NCBI RefSeq assembly: GCF_000024125.1
Contig: NC_013222.1
Coordinates: forward strand, 1,900,501 to 1,964,500
Length of the DNA stretch: 64,000 bases
DNA from: Robiginitalea biformata HTCC2501
GTDB lineage: Bacteria > Bacteroidota > Bacteroidia > Flavobacteriales > Flavobacteriaceae
Reading direction: 5' to 3'
Both the position numbers and the translations under genes were made by a program. Positions 50,964 through 62,536 of this stretch are shown here, one piece after another. Position 1 is the stretch's first letter. Each line of letters starts with the position of its first letter. Below the pieces are notes generated by a model. That model made no database searches, was not told the DNA's origin, and saw only the letters and a list, made by a program, of their open reading frames with translations.

Positions 50964-51365
50964 TCAGGGTGTCTTTGCGTCCGGGTCCCAGTCGTCATCC
51001 GGGTCCTCCCTGTAGGCCTCCAGGTCGCGTCGGTCCTTCTTGGTGGGGCGGCCCGTGCCTTTTTTGCGGTAATACTCTTTGGTGGCCCTGATGAGCTTGT
51101 GTTGCTCCAGGTCCTCGGCCGGGGTGGTGTCCTGCCGGTAAATCCCCACCCATTTGGCCCCCACGCGCTGTGGCGGGATGTCCAGCACGGTCAGTTGCAT
51201 CTCCAGCTGGTTTTTGCGCAGCGTGATTTTATCCGAGGGAAGGACTTCCCGGGAGGGTTTGCACGTGTCCCCGTTTATGCGCACCAGGCCCTTCCGGCAG
51301 GCCTCGGTGGCCTTGTTCCGCGTCTTGAAATACCGGGTGCACCAGAGGTATTTATCGATGCGCAT
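50964..51365 (-). CDS. S4-domain RNA-binding protein (Hsp15-like)
   Basis: The 133-residue protein starts with a complete S4 domain, MRIDKYLWCTRYFKTRNKA and CRKGLVRINGDTCKPSREV, followed by a basic tail (KEYYRKKGTGRPTKKDRRD). E. coli Hsp15 of this architecture binds stalled 50S subunits carrying peptidyl-tRNA. It is the first gene of a three-gene operon with the methyltransferase and PRTase. Confidence 0.87.
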   Translation of the reverse strand: MRIDKYLWCTRYFKTRNKATEACRKGLVRINGDTCKPSREVLPSDKITLRKNQLEMQLTVLDIPPQRVGAKWVGIYRQDTTPAEDLEQHKLIRATKEYYRKKGTGRPTKKDRRDLEAYREDPDDDWDPDAKTP

Positions 51366-51439
51366 CGCTGAAAATCTTTGTTAAGGTTCCCGGCAAAAAT
51401 AGGGGAAAATTGTATCTTGCGGGCTTTAAGAAAACGGCT

Positions 51440-52417
51440 ATGACCTGGAAAAAATACGGGCTTTGCCTGCTGGCGGCAGCGGGATTGATCGGATGCAGCA
51501 ATGATGATGACGGAGGGATTGTTGAAGTCCCGCCCCGCACCCTGGCCGAGGTGGCGCCGGAAGACCAGGCCGCCATCCAGGAGTTTTTACAAACGCATTT
51601 CTACAATTACGAGGAATTCCAGAACCCGCCGGCGGATTTCGACTACCGGGTTGTGATCGATACGATTGCCGGGGCGAATGCCGACAAGGAACCCCTGAGC
51701 GCCCAGGTTTCCAGCAAACAGATTTCGGTTTCTGCCGACGAATTTGGCCTGGAAGACCAGGCGGACGTCCTCCATACGTTTTACTACCTGGAGGCCCGCG
51801 TTGGCGGTGGCGGGCCTGAAGAAGCGCCTACCGTGGCCGATTCGGTCTTGCTTACCTATGAAGGCAGCCTGCTCAACGGGGAGTCCTTTGACGGCACCTT
51901 CGTGGAGCCCATCTGGTTTGACCTGGCCGGTTTGCAGGGCCCGCTTTCGGGTGCCCGCGGATTTACGGAAGGCATGCCGTTCTTTAAGCCGGCATCGTCC
52001 ATTACTGCTAACCCGGACGGTACAGTCAGTGCCCAGGATGCCGGGGTAGGCCTGATCATCATGCCCTCCGGCCTGGGGTTTTTCAACAACAGCGCAGGCG
52101 GCATCCCCACTTACAGCCCGCTGATCTTTACGGTCCAGGTCTTTTCTGTGAAGCGAACGGACCACGACGGGGATGGGATCCCTTCCATCGACGAAGACCT
52201 GGACGGGGACGGTTACCTGTATAACGACAATACGGACGAGGAGGCCGAACGCAACGCATTCGGGGCGTTTCTGACGGTTAATTTCCTGGATTCGGACGAT
52301 GACGGGGACGGAACGCCCACCCGGGAGGAAATCATCATCAATGCGGACGGCAGCATTACCTATCCGGACTCCAACAACAACGGCATCCCGGATTACCTGG
52401 ACCCGGATACGAACTAA
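51440..52417 (+). CDS. FKBP-type peptidyl-prolyl isomerase-like lipoprotein with calcium-binding repeats
   Basis: From MTWKKYGLCLLAAAGLIGC the protein has 325 residues with a lipid Cys at 19. DSVLLTYEGSLLNGESFDGT and VIMPSGLGFFNN (within residues 140-235) match the FKBP fold, though its active-site aromatic residues are not all evident. The C-terminal 90 residues carry Asp-rich type-3-like repeats (DHDGDGIPSIDEDLDGDG, DSDDDGDGTPTREE, DSNNNGIPDYLDPD) likely to bind calcium. It should act on the periplasmic side of the envelope. Confidence 0.82.
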   Translation: MTWKKYGLCLLAAAGLIGCSNDDDGGIVEVPPRTLAEVAPEDQAAIQEFLQTHFYNYEEFQNPPADFDYRVVIDTIAGANADKEPLSAQVSSKQISVSADEFGLEDQADVLHTFYYLEARVGGGGPEEAPTVADSVLLTYEGSLLNGESFDGTFVEPIWFDLAGLQGPLSGARGFTEGMPFFKPASSITANPDGTVSAQDAGVGLIIMPSGLGFFNNSAGGIPTYSPLIFTVQVFSVKRTDHDGDGIPSIDEDLDGDGYLYNDNTDEEAERNAFGAFLTVNFLDSDDDGDGTPTREEIIINADGSITYPDSNNNGIPDYLDPDTN

Positions 52418-52507
52418 GGCCCGCTACCTGCCCGAGCCCGGTCCAGGGCCATTCACGCGGGCAGACAAAGCGGCCTGAAAAGTGCCATTAGTCCGGCCCT
52501 GAAAGAA

Positions 52508-52540
52508 GTATCCCCGCCAGTGGCGGGGATTTTCCTTTTT
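52508..52540 (+). terminator. Rho-independent terminator after the FKBP gene
   Basis: ATCCCCGCC and GGCGGGGAT pair perfectly around AGT (52510-52530), followed by TTTTCCTTTTT. The symmetrical hairpin CCGGCC-TGAA-GGCCGG at 52557-52572 may end the opposing barrel gene. Confidence 0.8.
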
Positions 52541-52583
52541 AAGAGATGCCTTGTCGCCGGCCTGAAGGCCGGTTATCCATGCG

Positions 52584-53153
52584 CTACAACTTAACGGAGA
52601 GGCCCAGGATAAACTGGCTGGGGCGCGTGTCGATACGCCCGGATTCCAGCCCTACGGCTTCCGCTTCGTTGCTGCTCAGGCCCCGTTCATACCGCAGGTC
52701 GATCCCGATATTCCCCAGGTTCACCCCGGCGCCGATATGCAGGCCAACCGTGAAATCGTTTTCCACGTCCCCCAGGGTGATTTCGTCAAAATCCGTATCC
52801 AGGATGTATTGCAGGTCCGGGCCGGCAAATATTTTGACTGGGCCGAGGATCCGGATTCCCACCAGCAGGGGCAGGTCCAGCTTGCTCATATCGAAGTCCG
52901 AGCCGTCGTATTCGGATTTTGTCTTGGTATAAATCAGCTCGGGGCGGAAAAAGACTTTATCCCCAAACTGGCCGAAAATCCCGAGGTGGTAACCCATCTT
53001 GGTGTCCGAACTCAGGTCGGGGGCCGAATCGAATTTGTAATCCCCGTTCGAGTTGAAGTTCAACCCGGCCTTGATTCCGAATCCGGGGTCTTTTTGTGCG
53101 AATGCCGACAGGGCGAAGAGCCCCAGCAGGCAGCTGAGAAGTGTGCGTTTCAT
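52584..53153 (-). CDS. PorT-like outer-membrane beta-barrel protein
   Basis: The 189-residue protein has a signal peptide (LLSCLLGLFALSAFAQ). Amphipathic strands follow, from FGIKAGLNFNSNGDY through MGYHLGIFGQFGDKVFFRPEL and GAGVNLGNIGIDLRYERGL to FILGLSVKL. This is the small eight-stranded barrel of the porin/OmpX-like family common in Bacteroidota. No substrate can be assigned. Confidence 0.83.
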   Translation of the reverse strand: MKRTLLSCLLGLFALSAFAQKDPGFGIKAGLNFNSNGDYKFDSAPDLSSDTKMGYHLGIFGQFGDKVFFRPELIYTKTKSEYDGSDFDMSKLDLPLLVGIRILGPVKIFAGPDLQYILDTDFDEITLGDVENDFTVGLHIGAGVNLGNIGIDLRYERGLSSNEAEAVGLESGRIDTRPSQFILGLSVKL

Positions 53154-53236
53154 AAGGTGTTCGTTTTTATGGCGTGAAGTTAGGCTTCCCTGTTCCCGCC
53201 GGTTTGTCGGATGGAAACAAAAAGGATACCAAACTT

Positions 53237-54193
53237 TCAGGCCTTGCGTTCTAACACCCTTAAAACGGCCTTTTCCACGGCTTTATTGTCAATCCCGTAT
53301 TTCGCCATCAGGTCGTCCGGCGTTCCGCTTTCCCCAAACGTATCCTGTACGGCCACGAATTCCTGGGGCGTGGGATGCCTGCGCGCCAGCAGCCCGGCGA
53401 CGCTTTCCCCGAGGCCGCCCAGGTAATTGTGCTCCTCGGCGGTGACCACGCAGCCCGTTTTGGCTACGGAGGCCAGGATGGCTTCCTCGTCCAGGGGCTT
53501 AATCGTGTGGATATTGATGACGTCCGCGGAGATGCCCTGCTCGTGGAGCCGCTGGGCGGCCTCCAGGGATTCCCAGACCAGGTGGCCTGTGGCGATGATG
53601 GTTACGTCCGAGCCTTCCTGCAGGTGTACGGCCTTCCCAATGTGGAATTCCTGGTCCACCGGGGTGAAATTGGCCACTTTCGGCCGCCCGAAACGCAGGT
53701 ACACCGGGCCTTCGTACTCGGCGATGGCCAGGGTGGCCGCCTTGGTCTGGTTAAAATCGCAGGGGTTGATCACCACCATGCCCGGGAGCATCTTCATCAG
53801 CCCGATGTCCTCGAGGATCTGGTGGGTGGCCCCGTCTTCCCCCAGGGTGATCCCGGCGTGGGAAGCGCAGATTTTTACGTTCTTGCCGGAATAGGCAATC
53901 GACTGGCGGATCTGGTCGTAGACCCGGCCGGTGGCGAAATTCGCAAACGTGCTGGCAAACGGGATGTAGCCGCCAATAGTCAGTCCGGCTGAAATCCCCA
54001 TCATGTTCGCCTCGGCAATGCCCGTCTGGAAAAACCGCTCGGGGTTTTCCTCAATAAAGGTCTCGATCTTGAGCGACCCCACCAGGTCTGCGCATAGGGC
54101 CACCACCCGGGGGTTTGTCCGCCCGAGCTCGGTCATTCCCGCGCCAAAGCCGCTTCGTGTATCCTGTTTTCCTTGATCCGTGTAAGTTTTCAT
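53237..54193 (-). CDS. Transketolase, C-terminal subunit
   Basis: The 318-residue chain is the pyrimidine-binding and C-terminal half of a split transketolase. TRSGFGAGMTELGRTNPRV opens it, FFQTGIAEANMMGISAGL holds the conserved Glu that activates thiamine diphosphate, and CASHAGITLGEDGATHQILED is the substrate region. It pairs with the 54212-55057 product, 18 bp upstream on the same strand. Together they shift two-carbon units in the pentose phosphate pathway. Confidence 0.92.
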   Translation of the reverse strand: MKTYTDQGKQDTRSGFGAGMTELGRTNPRVVALCADLVGSLKIETFIEENPERFFQTGIAEANMMGISAGLTIGGYIPFASTFANFATGRVYDQIRQSIAYSGKNVKICASHAGITLGEDGATHQILEDIGLMKMLPGMVVINPCDFNQTKAATLAIAEYEGPVYLRFGRPKVANFTPVDQEFHIGKAVHLQEGSDVTIIATGHLVWESLEAAQRLHEQGISADVINIHTIKPLDEEAILASVAKTGCVVTAEEHNYLGGLGESVAGLLARRHPTPQEFVAVQDTFGESGTPDDLMAKYGIDNKAVEKAVLRVLERKA

Positions 54194-54211
54194 GCGTGCG
54201 TCGGGTTGCTA

Positions 54212-55057
54212 TTAGTAATCGCCCAGGGTTTCCGGGTTCTGCTCCAGGGCCGTGGCCAGTTGTTCGTCGTTGGGGGCTTTGCCGTGCCAGGCATGGGTGT
54301 GCATCATAAAATCCACCCCGTGGCCCATCACCGTGTCCATCACAATGGCCACGGGCTTGCCTTTTCCGGTCCGGGATTTGGCTTCCTTCAAGGTGGCGAG
54401 AACCGCTTCCAGGTCGTTGCCCTCCGGGAGTTCCAATACCTCCCAACCAAAGGCTTCGAGTTTGACGGAGACATCGCCCAGGGGCATCACCTCTTCGGTG
54501 GGCCCGTCAATCTGCTGGCCGTTCCGGTCGATGGTCGAAATCAGGTTGTCCACCCCCTTGCTGCCCGCGTACATGATGGCTTCCCAGTTCTGGCCCTCCT
54601 GCAGTTCCCCGTCTCCGTGGAGACTGTATACCAGGTGGTTGTCCTTGTTGAGTTTTTTGGCCAGGGCCGCGCCGATAGCCACGGACATGCCTTGCCCGAG
54701 CGACCCGGAGGCCACGCGGACGCCCGGGAGCCCCTCGTGGGTGGTGGGGTGCCCCTGCAGGCGCGAATCGATCTTCCGGAAGGTGCCGAGTTCCTCCAGG
54801 GGGAAGTAGCCCCGCCGCGCCAGTACGCTGTACCAGACCGGGGAGATATGCCCGTTGGAGAGGAAGAAGAGGTCTTCGCCTTTCCCGTCCATGTCGAACC
54901 CGTCCTTCAGGTCCATGATTTCGTAGTAGAGGGCCACGAAAAATTCCGTGCAGCCCAGCGAGCCGCCCGGGTGGCCCGAGTTGACCTGGTGGACCATGCG
55001 GAGGATGTCCCGCCGCACCTGGGTCGCCAGCGCCTTTAATTCCTTGGTTTCAGCCAT
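54212..55057 (-). CDS. Transketolase, N-terminal subunit
   Basis: The 281-residue chain is the thiamine-diphosphate-binding half. SGHPGGSLGCTEFFVALY is the opening motif, VASGSLGQGMSVAIGAAL the diphosphate region, and LHGDGELQEGQNWEA followed by STIDRNGQQ the GDG-N cofactor motif. It is the first gene of a two-gene operon with the C-terminal subunit. A split enzyme is usual in this phylum. Confidence 0.92.
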   Translation of the reverse strand: MAETKELKALATQVRRDILRMVHQVNSGHPGGSLGCTEFFVALYYEIMDLKDGFDMDGKGEDLFFLSNGHISPVWYSVLARRGYFPLEELGTFRKIDSRLQGHPTTHEGLPGVRVASGSLGQGMSVAIGAALAKKLNKDNHLVYSLHGDGELQEGQNWEAIMYAGSKGVDNLISTIDRNGQQIDGPTEEVMPLGDVSVKLEAFGWEVLELPEGNDLEAVLATLKEAKSRTGKGKPVAIVMDTVMGHGVDFMMHTHAWHGKAPNDEQLATALEQNPETLGDY

Positions 55058-55280
55058 GTCGATCGATTTTCTGAGCCCAAAAATAATGGCATTCCCCCGG
55101 CTTCACAACTTCTTTTGCCATTACTTATGAACGGGATGCACGGGCTGGCGTATGCGGGAAGCCCATGCAAACGCCGGGATTGCCCGGCAGAACTTTATTT
55201 TTTTATTAAGGGGGAAAGCCGCAGGGGTTGTGTATTTTTGGCCCCAGAGAATCCAGGGCGATTCGCAGAACACAAAACCA

Positions 55281-56411
<1,131 letters not shown>

Positions 56412-56412
56412 T

Positions 56413-57495
56413 ATGCTGACGATCATCGACCGGTACATCCTGAAAAAATACCTGTCCACCTTCGGGCTCATGCTGCTGTTATTCGTGCCCATCGGCATTA
56501 TGCTGAACCTGGCCGAGCAGATCGGCAAGATGATCGACAACGAGGCCCCCCTGGTGGAAATCCTGATCTATTACGGGAATTTCACCATCTATATCGGAAG
56601 CCTGTTATTCCCGATATTCCTGTTCCTCTCCATCATCTTTTTTACCTCCAAGATGGCCAATAACACGGAGATCGTGGCGATTTTGAGCTCCGGGGTTTCC
56701 TTCGGGCGGTTTTTGAGGCCCTACTGGATCGGCGCCAGCATCATCGCGGTGCTGATGTTCCTCATGGGGATGTTCATCGTCCCCTCGGCCAGCAAGGGCT
56801 TTAACGAGTTCAAGTTCAAATACCTGAAAAAAGGCTCCAAGGACCGGGTAACCAGCAACATCTTCAACCAGCTTGGGGAGAGCGACTACATTTACGTGAG
56901 CAGCTTTGACCCGGCCCGGCAGATCGGCTACAATTTTACCTACGAGCACTTTGGGGAGGACGGGGAACTCGAGTACAAGATTTCTTCGGCAAATATCCGC
57001 TGGCTGGAAGAGGACAGCCTCTACCGGCTCACGAGCTACACGCGCCGGAACCTGCGGGGCGACACGGAGATCGTGGAGACCCGGCGCCGCCTGGACACGC
57101 TGTTCGCCTTCCAGATAGACGACCTCACCCCGGTATCCTATATCGCCGAAACCAAGAACCTCTTTGAACTGAACCAGTTTATCGCCGACCAGCGGCGCAA
57201 AGGAGCCTCGAATGTGAATACCTACGTGATGGTCAAATACAAGCGGTGGGCCCTGCCCGTCACCGCCTTTGTACTCACCATTATCGGGGTGGCCGTCTCC
57301 TCGATCAAGCGGCGCGGCGGGATGGGGGTGAACCTGGCCTTCGGGATCGGGGTGGCCTTTATCTATATTTTTATGGACAAGGTTTTCGGGACGCTGGCCG
57401 AGCAATCCGGGTTCCCGCCCCTGCTGGCAGTGGGGATCCCGAATATATTCTTCCTGGTCCTCGGGTATTTTATGCTGCAGAAGGCCAAGCGGTAA
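56413..57495 (+). CDS. LptF/LptG-family permease
   Basis: From [20 protein letters not shown] the protein has 360 residues; the ATG comes one base after the tgt stop. Three N-terminal helices, a periplasmic beta-jellyroll (about residues 120-250) and three C-terminal helices ([23 protein letters not shown] onward) match the permeases of the LPS export machine. It moves lipopolysaccharide from the inner membrane with LptB and LptC. Whether it is LptF or LptG cannot be settled here. Confidence 0.9.
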   Translation: MLTIIDRYILKKYLSTFGLMLLLFVPIGIMLNLAEQIGKMIDNEAPLVEILIYYGNFTIYIGSLLFPIFLFLSIIFFTSKMANNTEIVAILSSGVSFGRFLRPYWIGASIIAVLMFLMGMFIVPSASKGFNEFKFKYLKKGSKDRVTSNIFNQLGESDYIYVSSFDPARQIGYNFTYEHFGEDGELEYKISSANIRWLEEDSLYRLTSYTRRNLRGDTEIVETRRRLDTLFAFQIDDLTPVSYIAETKNLFELNQFIADQRRKGASNVNTYVMVKYKRWALPVTAFVLTIIGVAVSSIKRRGGMGVNLAFGIGVAFIYIFMDKVFGTLAEQSGFPPLLAVGIPNIFFLVLGYFMLQKAKR

Positions 57496-57584
57496 GGTTG
57501 ATATGGCGCAAGCTCCAGGCCGGATGTGCTTTTTTGCGAATATCGTTTATCTTTGCCCCGGAGAACCCCCTAACGGAACACTAC

Positions 57585-58538
57585 ATGGAATACCTGGATT
57601 TTGAACTCCCGATCAAAGAGCTCGAAGAGCAACTCGAGAAGTGTCAGATCATCGGTGAGGAAAGCGACGTGGACGTCACCGAAACCTGCAAGCAGATTGA
57701 GAAAAAGCTCGATGAGACCCGGAAGGAGATCTTCAAAAACCTGTCCCCCTGGCAACGGGTACAGCTCTCCCGCCATCCCAACCGCCCGTATACCATGGAT
57801 TACGTCCGCGCCATTTGTGGGGATACCTTCCTGGAACTCCACGGCGACCGCACCGTGCGGGACGACAAGGCGATGATCGGCGGCCTCGGCAAGATCGGGG
57901 ACCAGAGCTTTATGTTCATCGGCCAGCAGAAGGGGTACAACACCAAGACCCGCCAGTACCGGAATTTCGGGATGGCCAACCCGGAAGGATACCGGAAGGC
58001 GCTCCGCCTGATGAAGTCTGCCGAAAAGTTTGGCCTGCCGGTGGTCTCCTTTATCGATACCCCCGGGGCCTACCCGGGCATCGAGGCAGAGGAGCGCGGA
58101 CAGGGCGAAGCCATCGCCCGGAACATCCTGGAGATGACCCGCCTGAAAGTCCCGATCATCGTAGTGATCATCGGGGAAGGGGCCTCGGGAGGCGCCCTGG
58201 GCATCGGCGTGGGCGATCGGGTGCTCATGCTGGAAAACACCTGGTACTCCGTAATTTCCCCGGAATCCTGCTCGTCCATCCTCTGGCGCAGCTGGGAATA
58301 CAAGGAACAGGCTGCTGACGCCCTGAAACTCACCGCGGCGGATATGAAGCGGCTGAAACTGATCGACGAAATTGTCCGGGAACCCGCCGGCGGCGCACAC
58401 AGCAACCGGGAGAAGGCTTTTGACATCGTGAGCAACAAGATTGCAAAGCACTATCAGGAGCTCAAAAAGTTATCACCAAAAGAGCTGGTCGAAACGCGCA
58501 TGGAGAAATACAGTTCCATGGGAGTTTTCAAAGGCTGA
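57585..58538 (+). CDS. accA: Acetyl-CoA carboxylase carboxyltransferase subunit alpha
   Basis: From [19 protein letters not shown] the protein has 317 residues, full length. [40 protein letters not shown] and [20 protein letters not shown] are the carboxyltransferase core; [20 protein letters not shown] forms the oxyanion region. It transfers the carboxyl group to acetyl-CoA with AccD in fatty acid synthesis. It lies 89 bp downstream of the Lpt permease. Confidence 0.95.
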   Translation: MEYLDFELPIKELEEQLEKCQIIGEESDVDVTETCKQIEKKLDETRKEIFKNLSPWQRVQLSRHPNRPYTMDYVRAICGDTFLELHGDRTVRDDKAMIGGLGKIGDQSFMFIGQQKGYNTKTRQYRNFGMANPEGYRKALRLMKSAEKFGLPVVSFIDTPGAYPGIEAEERGQGEAIARNILEMTRLKVPIIVVIIGEGASGGALGIGVGDRVLMLENTWYSVISPESCSSILWRSWEYKEQAADALKLTAADMKRLKLIDEIVREPAGGAHSNREKAFDIVSNKIAKHYQELKKLSPKELVETRMEKYSSMGVFKG

Positions 58539-58705
58539 CAGGTCGCATCCCGCAGTTTCCGGTAAACCGGTCCGCGCGCTTTCCCGAAATTTTCGGTTAT
58601 CAACATAAAACCGTAACTTATTAACAGTCCGATTGTGGACAGGCGGTGAATATCCCAAAACGGAGCGCCCTGTTAACTTAAGGTTAATTCCCTACTTTTA
58701 TCCTC

Positions 58706-60262
58706 ATGGAAAAATCGAGCCCGCTTGCCGGACGAAAAATTGGAAAAGCTGCCATCATCCCGTTGGAGAAAGGGAAGATACCGCCACAAGCAGTTGATTT
58801 AGAGGAAGTTGTGCTCGGAGCCATGATGATTGACAAAAAAGGGGTGGACGAGGTGATCGACATCCTGCACCCGGATGTCTTCTACAAGGACGCCCACCGG
58901 TACATCTACGAGGCCATCTTCAAACTCTTCGAATCTTCCGAACCGGTAGATTTATTAACCGTTTCGGCCCAATTGAAGCAGGATGAGCGGCTTGAGCTCG
59001 CCGGGGGCGATTTTTACCTGATTACCCTCACCCAGAAAGTGGCCTCATCGGCCCACATTGAGTTTCACGCCCGGATTATCCTCCAGAAGTACATCCAGCG
59101 CCAGCTGATCAAGATCTCCAACGAGATCATCGAGGAGGCCTACGACGAGTCCACGGATGTCTTTGACCTGCTCGACAACGCGGAATCCCGTCTGTACGAC
59201 GTTACCCAGGGCAACCTGAAGCGGTCGGCCGAGACGGCCCAGAACCTGGTGATGCAGGCCAAGAAAAAAATCGAGGAAATCTCCAACAAGGAGGGCCTCA
59301 GCGGTATCCCGTCCGGTTTTGACAAGGTGGACAAGCTCACCTCAGGGTGGCAGCCGAGCGACCTGATCATTATTGCGGCACGTCCCGGTATGGGTAAAAC
59401 GGCCCTGACCCTGTCCATGGCCCGGAATATCGCCGTGAATTCGAATATACCCGTGGCGTTTTTCTCCCTGGAGATGTCTTCCGTTCAGCTGATTACCCGT
59501 CTGATCTCTTCGGAAACCGGGCTCTCCTCCGAAAAACTTCGGACGGGCCGGCTCGAAAAACACGAATGGGAACAGCTCAACGTCAAGGTGAAGGCCCTGG
59601 AGAAGGCGCCGCTATTTATAGACGACACCCCATCGCTGTCCATCTTTGACCTGCGGGCCAAGGCGCGGCGACTGGCTTCCCAGCACAAGATCCGCCTGAT
59701 CGTCATCGACTACCTCCAGCTGATGACCGGGGGCGCCAGCCAGAAAGGCGGCAACCGGGAACAGGAAATTTCCACCATTTCGCGGAACCTCAAGGCGCTG
59801 GCCAAGGAACTGGACGTACCGGTGATTGCCCTCTCGCAGCTGTCCCGTGCCGTGGAAACGCGTGGCGGCAGCAAACGCCCCATCCTCTCCGACCTGCGGG
59901 AGTCCGGGGCCATTGAGCAGGATGCGGATATCGTGTCGTTTATTTACCGCCCCGAATACTACAAGATCGACGAGTGGGACGACGAGGAACGCACCCCCAC
60001 CCAGGGGCAGGCCGAGTTTATCGTGGCCAAGCACCGGAATGGCGGCCTCGATAATATTAGGTTAAAGTTCATTGCGCAACTGGGTAAATTTGATAATTTG
60101 GATGACTTTGATTCTCCATTCGAGTTTCAATCCAAGATGAATGCCGAGGGGGAGAACCCGTTCCAGGCCAAAGAATTCCCGAGTGCCGACCAGGCGTTTG
60201 GCAGTTCCATGAACGATCCTTCCCAGGGCGGACACCCGGAAGACGATGACGTACCTTTTTAA
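58706..60262 (+). CDS. dnaB: Replicative DNA helicase DnaB
   Basis: The 518-residue protein has the N-terminal domain (PQAVDLEEVVLGAMMIDKKG) and the RecA-like helicase domain with Walker A IIAARPGMGKTALTLSMA near residue 228, FFSLEMSSVQL, LIVIDYLQLMTGG (Walker B) and FIYRPEYY. It unwinds DNA at the fork. No intein interrupts the motifs. The C-terminal tail is acidic and low in complexity (GGHPEDDDVPF). Confidence 0.95.
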   Translation: MEKSSPLAGRKIGKAAIIPLEKGKIPPQAVDLEEVVLGAMMIDKKGVDEVIDILHPDVFYKDAHRYIYEAIFKLFESSEPVDLLTVSAQLKQDERLELAGGDFYLITLTQKVASSAHIEFHARIILQKYIQRQLIKISNEIIEEAYDESTDVFDLLDNAESRLYDVTQGNLKRSAETAQNLVMQAKKKIEEISNKEGLSGIPSGFDKVDKLTSGWQPSDLIIIAARPGMGKTALTLSMARNIAVNSNIPVAFFSLEMSSVQLITRLISSETGLSSEKLRTGRLEKHEWEQLNVKVKALEKAPLFIDDTPSLSIFDLRAKARRLASQHKIRLIVIDYLQLMTGGASQKGGNREQEISTISRNLKALAKELDVPVIALSQLSRAVETRGGSKRPILSDLRESGAIEQDADIVSFIYRPEYYKIDEWDDEERTPTQGQAEFIVAKHRNGGLDNIRLKFIAQLGKFDNLDDFDSPFEFQSKMNAEGENPFQAKEFPSADQAFGSSMNDPSQGGHPEDDDVPF

Positions 60263-61580
60263 TAGAATTTCCCTTAATTCCCTCCCCAAACGTTTCAAGA
60301 ACATTGCGCTGTTGCGGATAACCCGGCCGGTTCTGTTGCTGGCCCTGCTGTTTACCTGCCTGGCCTCCCGGGGCTCGATGATCCTGATCCCCATGGACGC
60401 GGAGAGCCAGGAGAACCACCTGAAGGCCTACGGGATTACCTACTGGGTGCTCAGCAAGCAGCAAAAAGTGCAATGGCTGCTCAATTACCGGGGCGGCTCC
60501 TTCCTGCTGCCGGATGGGGAGCCCATCCGCAACGAATGCCGGATCCGAGGGGTTTCGTTTGAGGTGCTCAGCGATGCCCAGGCCCAATCCGTGCTCGACG
60601 GGATTGCCAGCCCTTCCCAGAACCAGGAGGCGGTAATCCTGGAGAAAGCTCCGAAGATTGCCGTGTATTCCCCCAAGGACAATGCCCCCTGGGACGATGC
60701 GGTCACCATGGTGCTCACCTATGCGGAAATCCCCTATGTAACCGTCTACGACCAGGAAGTCCTGGAAGACAAACTCCCGCTCTACGACTGGCTCCACCTG
60801 CACCACGAGGATTTTACGGGACAATACGGGAAGTTCTACGGGGCGTACCGCGCTGCCCCCTGGTATATCGAGGGGAAGCAGCAGGCTGAAGCCCTGGCCC
60901 GGCGGCTGGGGTATGAGAAGGTCTCCGAGGAGAAAGGGGCGGTGGCCATGAAGATCCGCAACTACGTCATCGGAGGCGGCTTTATGTTTGCCATGTGTTC
61001 GGCCACGGACAGCTTCGACATCGCCCTGGCAGCCCAGGGAGTGGATATCTGCGAACCCATGTTCGACGGGGACCCCTCCGAACCCAATTACCAGCAGCAA
61101 CTGGATTATTCCAACACCTTTGCCTTTACGAATTTTACCCTGGAGCGCAACCCGCTCCGCTACGAATTTTCCTCCATCGACATGACCAGCAAACGGGAAG
61201 ATGTGCCCCGGGAATCCGACTATTTTTCCCTAATGGACTTCTCGGCCAAATGGGACCCGGTACCTACGATGCTCTGCCAGAACCACACGGCCCTGGTGAA
61301 AGGGTTTATGGGGCAGACCACGGCCTTTACCCGTTCTGAGGTGAAGCCCACGGTTCTGGTGCTCGGCGAGAACCGGCTGAATGGAGAGGCCCGCTATATC
61401 CACGGAATCAAGGGCAGGGGCTTCTTTACCTTCTACGGGGGCCACGACCCGGAAGACTACCAGCACCGGGTGGGCGACCCGAAAACCGAGTTGGAGCTGC
61501 ACCCGAATTCCCCCGGGTACCGGCTCATCCTGAACAATGTATTGTTTCCCGCGGCGCGGAAGAAGAAGCAGAAGACCTGA
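60246..61580 (+). CDS. Secreted asparagine-synthetase-B-labelled hypothetical protein
   Basis: The 444-residue protein overlaps the dnaB stop by 17 bases and has an N-terminal hydrophobic segment (PVLLLALLFTCLASRG). Recognisable blocks are SMILIPMDAESQENHLKAYG, KIAVYSPKDNAPWDDAVTM and GGGFMFAMCSATDSFDIALAAQG, where the Cys sits in a nucleophile-like turn as in class I amidotransferases. Bacteroidota relatives are often named asparagine synthetase B, but the true synthetase domain is not visible. The function should be taken as unknown. Confidence 0.65.
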   Translation: MTYLFNRISLNSLPKRFKNIALLRITRPVLLLALLFTCLASRGSMILIPMDAESQENHLKAYGITYWVLSKQQKVQWLLNYRGGSFLLPDGEPIRNECRIRGVSFEVLSDAQAQSVLDGIASPSQNQEAVILEKAPKIAVYSPKDNAPWDDAVTMVLTYAEIPYVTVYDQEVLEDKLPLYDWLHLHHEDFTGQYGKFYGAYRAAPWYIEGKQQAEALARRLGYEKVSEEKGAVAMKIRNYVIGGGFMFAMCSATDSFDIALAAQGVDICEPMFDGDPSEPNYQQQLDYSNTFAFTNFTLERNPLRYEFSSIDMTSKREDVPRESDYFSLMDFSAKWDPVPTMLCQNHTALVKGFMGQTTAFTRSEVKPTVLVLGENRLNGEARYIHGIKGRGFFTFYGGHDPEDYQHRVGDPKTELELHPNSPGYRLILNNVLFPAARKKKQKT

Positions 61581-61649
61581 GTTTTCGGGTTTTCAGAGCG
61601 GCCCGGCCTGTCTGGCCAGCGCCGGCAATGCAACGGGCACGAAGTACGG

Positions 61650-62450
61650 TCAGAGTTGCTCCGCCAGCTGCTCCAGCACGTGTTCCACACCCTGTTCCGA
61701 GTTGCTCAGCGTCCGGTAGCGGGCGCGCTTAAGCACGTTCGGGTGCGCATTGGCCATGGCAAAACTAAAGTCCGAGAGTTCAAGCATTTCCAGGTCGTTG
61801 TTGTAATCCCCGAATACCATAACCTGCCCGGCGTGCACCCCGGCATCCCGCATCACTTGTGATAATGCATACCCTTTGTGGGCATTCGGGTGGGAGACAT
61901 CCACCCAATTGGAGCCGGAGACCTTCACCTGCAAATCGGATTCCAGGTCCTGCAGGGGGGGGTAGATGTACTTCTCCGAGTTCTCAAAATGGTAAATGGC
62001 CACCTTCATGGCCGGGTCGTCCACGGCTTCCAACTCATCCACCACAGAAAATTCGGCATAGTATTCGGCCAGGACGCGGAGGAATTCCCCGGAATGTCCC
62101 CGGACGTAAGCCTTTCCGGCCGCACAAAGCACCGGGTGCGCCCCGTCGATGCGCCCGGCCCGGCCCAGGATCTCCCGCTGGCGGTCTGCGGGCAGGGGAG
62201 TGCTGAGCAGCGTCTTGTCCCCATCCCGCACCAGGGCGCCGTTCTCGGCGATAAACAGGATGTCCCCGGCAATGCGCTCCAGTTTGTCCACCATGCTGTG
62301 GTATTGCCGCCCGCTGGCGGCTACAAAACGGATCCCTTTTCCTTGCAGGTGGTGGAAGAGTTCAAAGAACCGGTCGCTCACCTGGTGTTCGGGGTTGAGG
62401 AGCGTGCCGTCCATATCGGTGACGACCATCCGGATATCGCGTAAGTCCAT
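61650..62450 (-). CDS. Cof-type HAD-IIB phosphatase
   Basis: The 266-residue protein has VVTDMDGTLLNPEHQ (motif I, nucleophile Asp), FVAASGRQYHSM (motif II), the Lys of VSHPNAHKGYALSQVM and VFGDYNNDLEML (motif IV). The cap between residues 80 and 190 is of type IIB. Such enzymes dephosphorylate sugar phosphates or cofactors in the cytoplasm. It converges with the gene at 60246. Confidence 0.9.
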   Translation of the reverse strand: MDLRDIRMVVTDMDGTLLNPEHQVSDRFFELFHHLQGKGIRFVAASGRQYHSMVDKLERIAGDILFIAENGALVRDGDKTLLSTPLPADRQREILGRAGRIDGAHPVLCAAGKAYVRGHSGEFLRVLAEYYAEFSVVDELEAVDDPAMKVAIYHFENSEKYIYPPLQDLESDLQVKVSGSNWVDVSHPNAHKGYALSQVMRDAGVHAGQVMVFGDYNNDLEMLELSDFSFAMANAHPNVLKRARYRTLSNSEQGVEHVLEQLAEQL

Positions 62451-62536
62451 GGCTTCGGAGTTTAAGCTGCAAAGGTATTTTTTATCCGTACATTTCGGGT
62501 GCGGAAAGCATTGTTTAATTGTTATATCATCAAAAA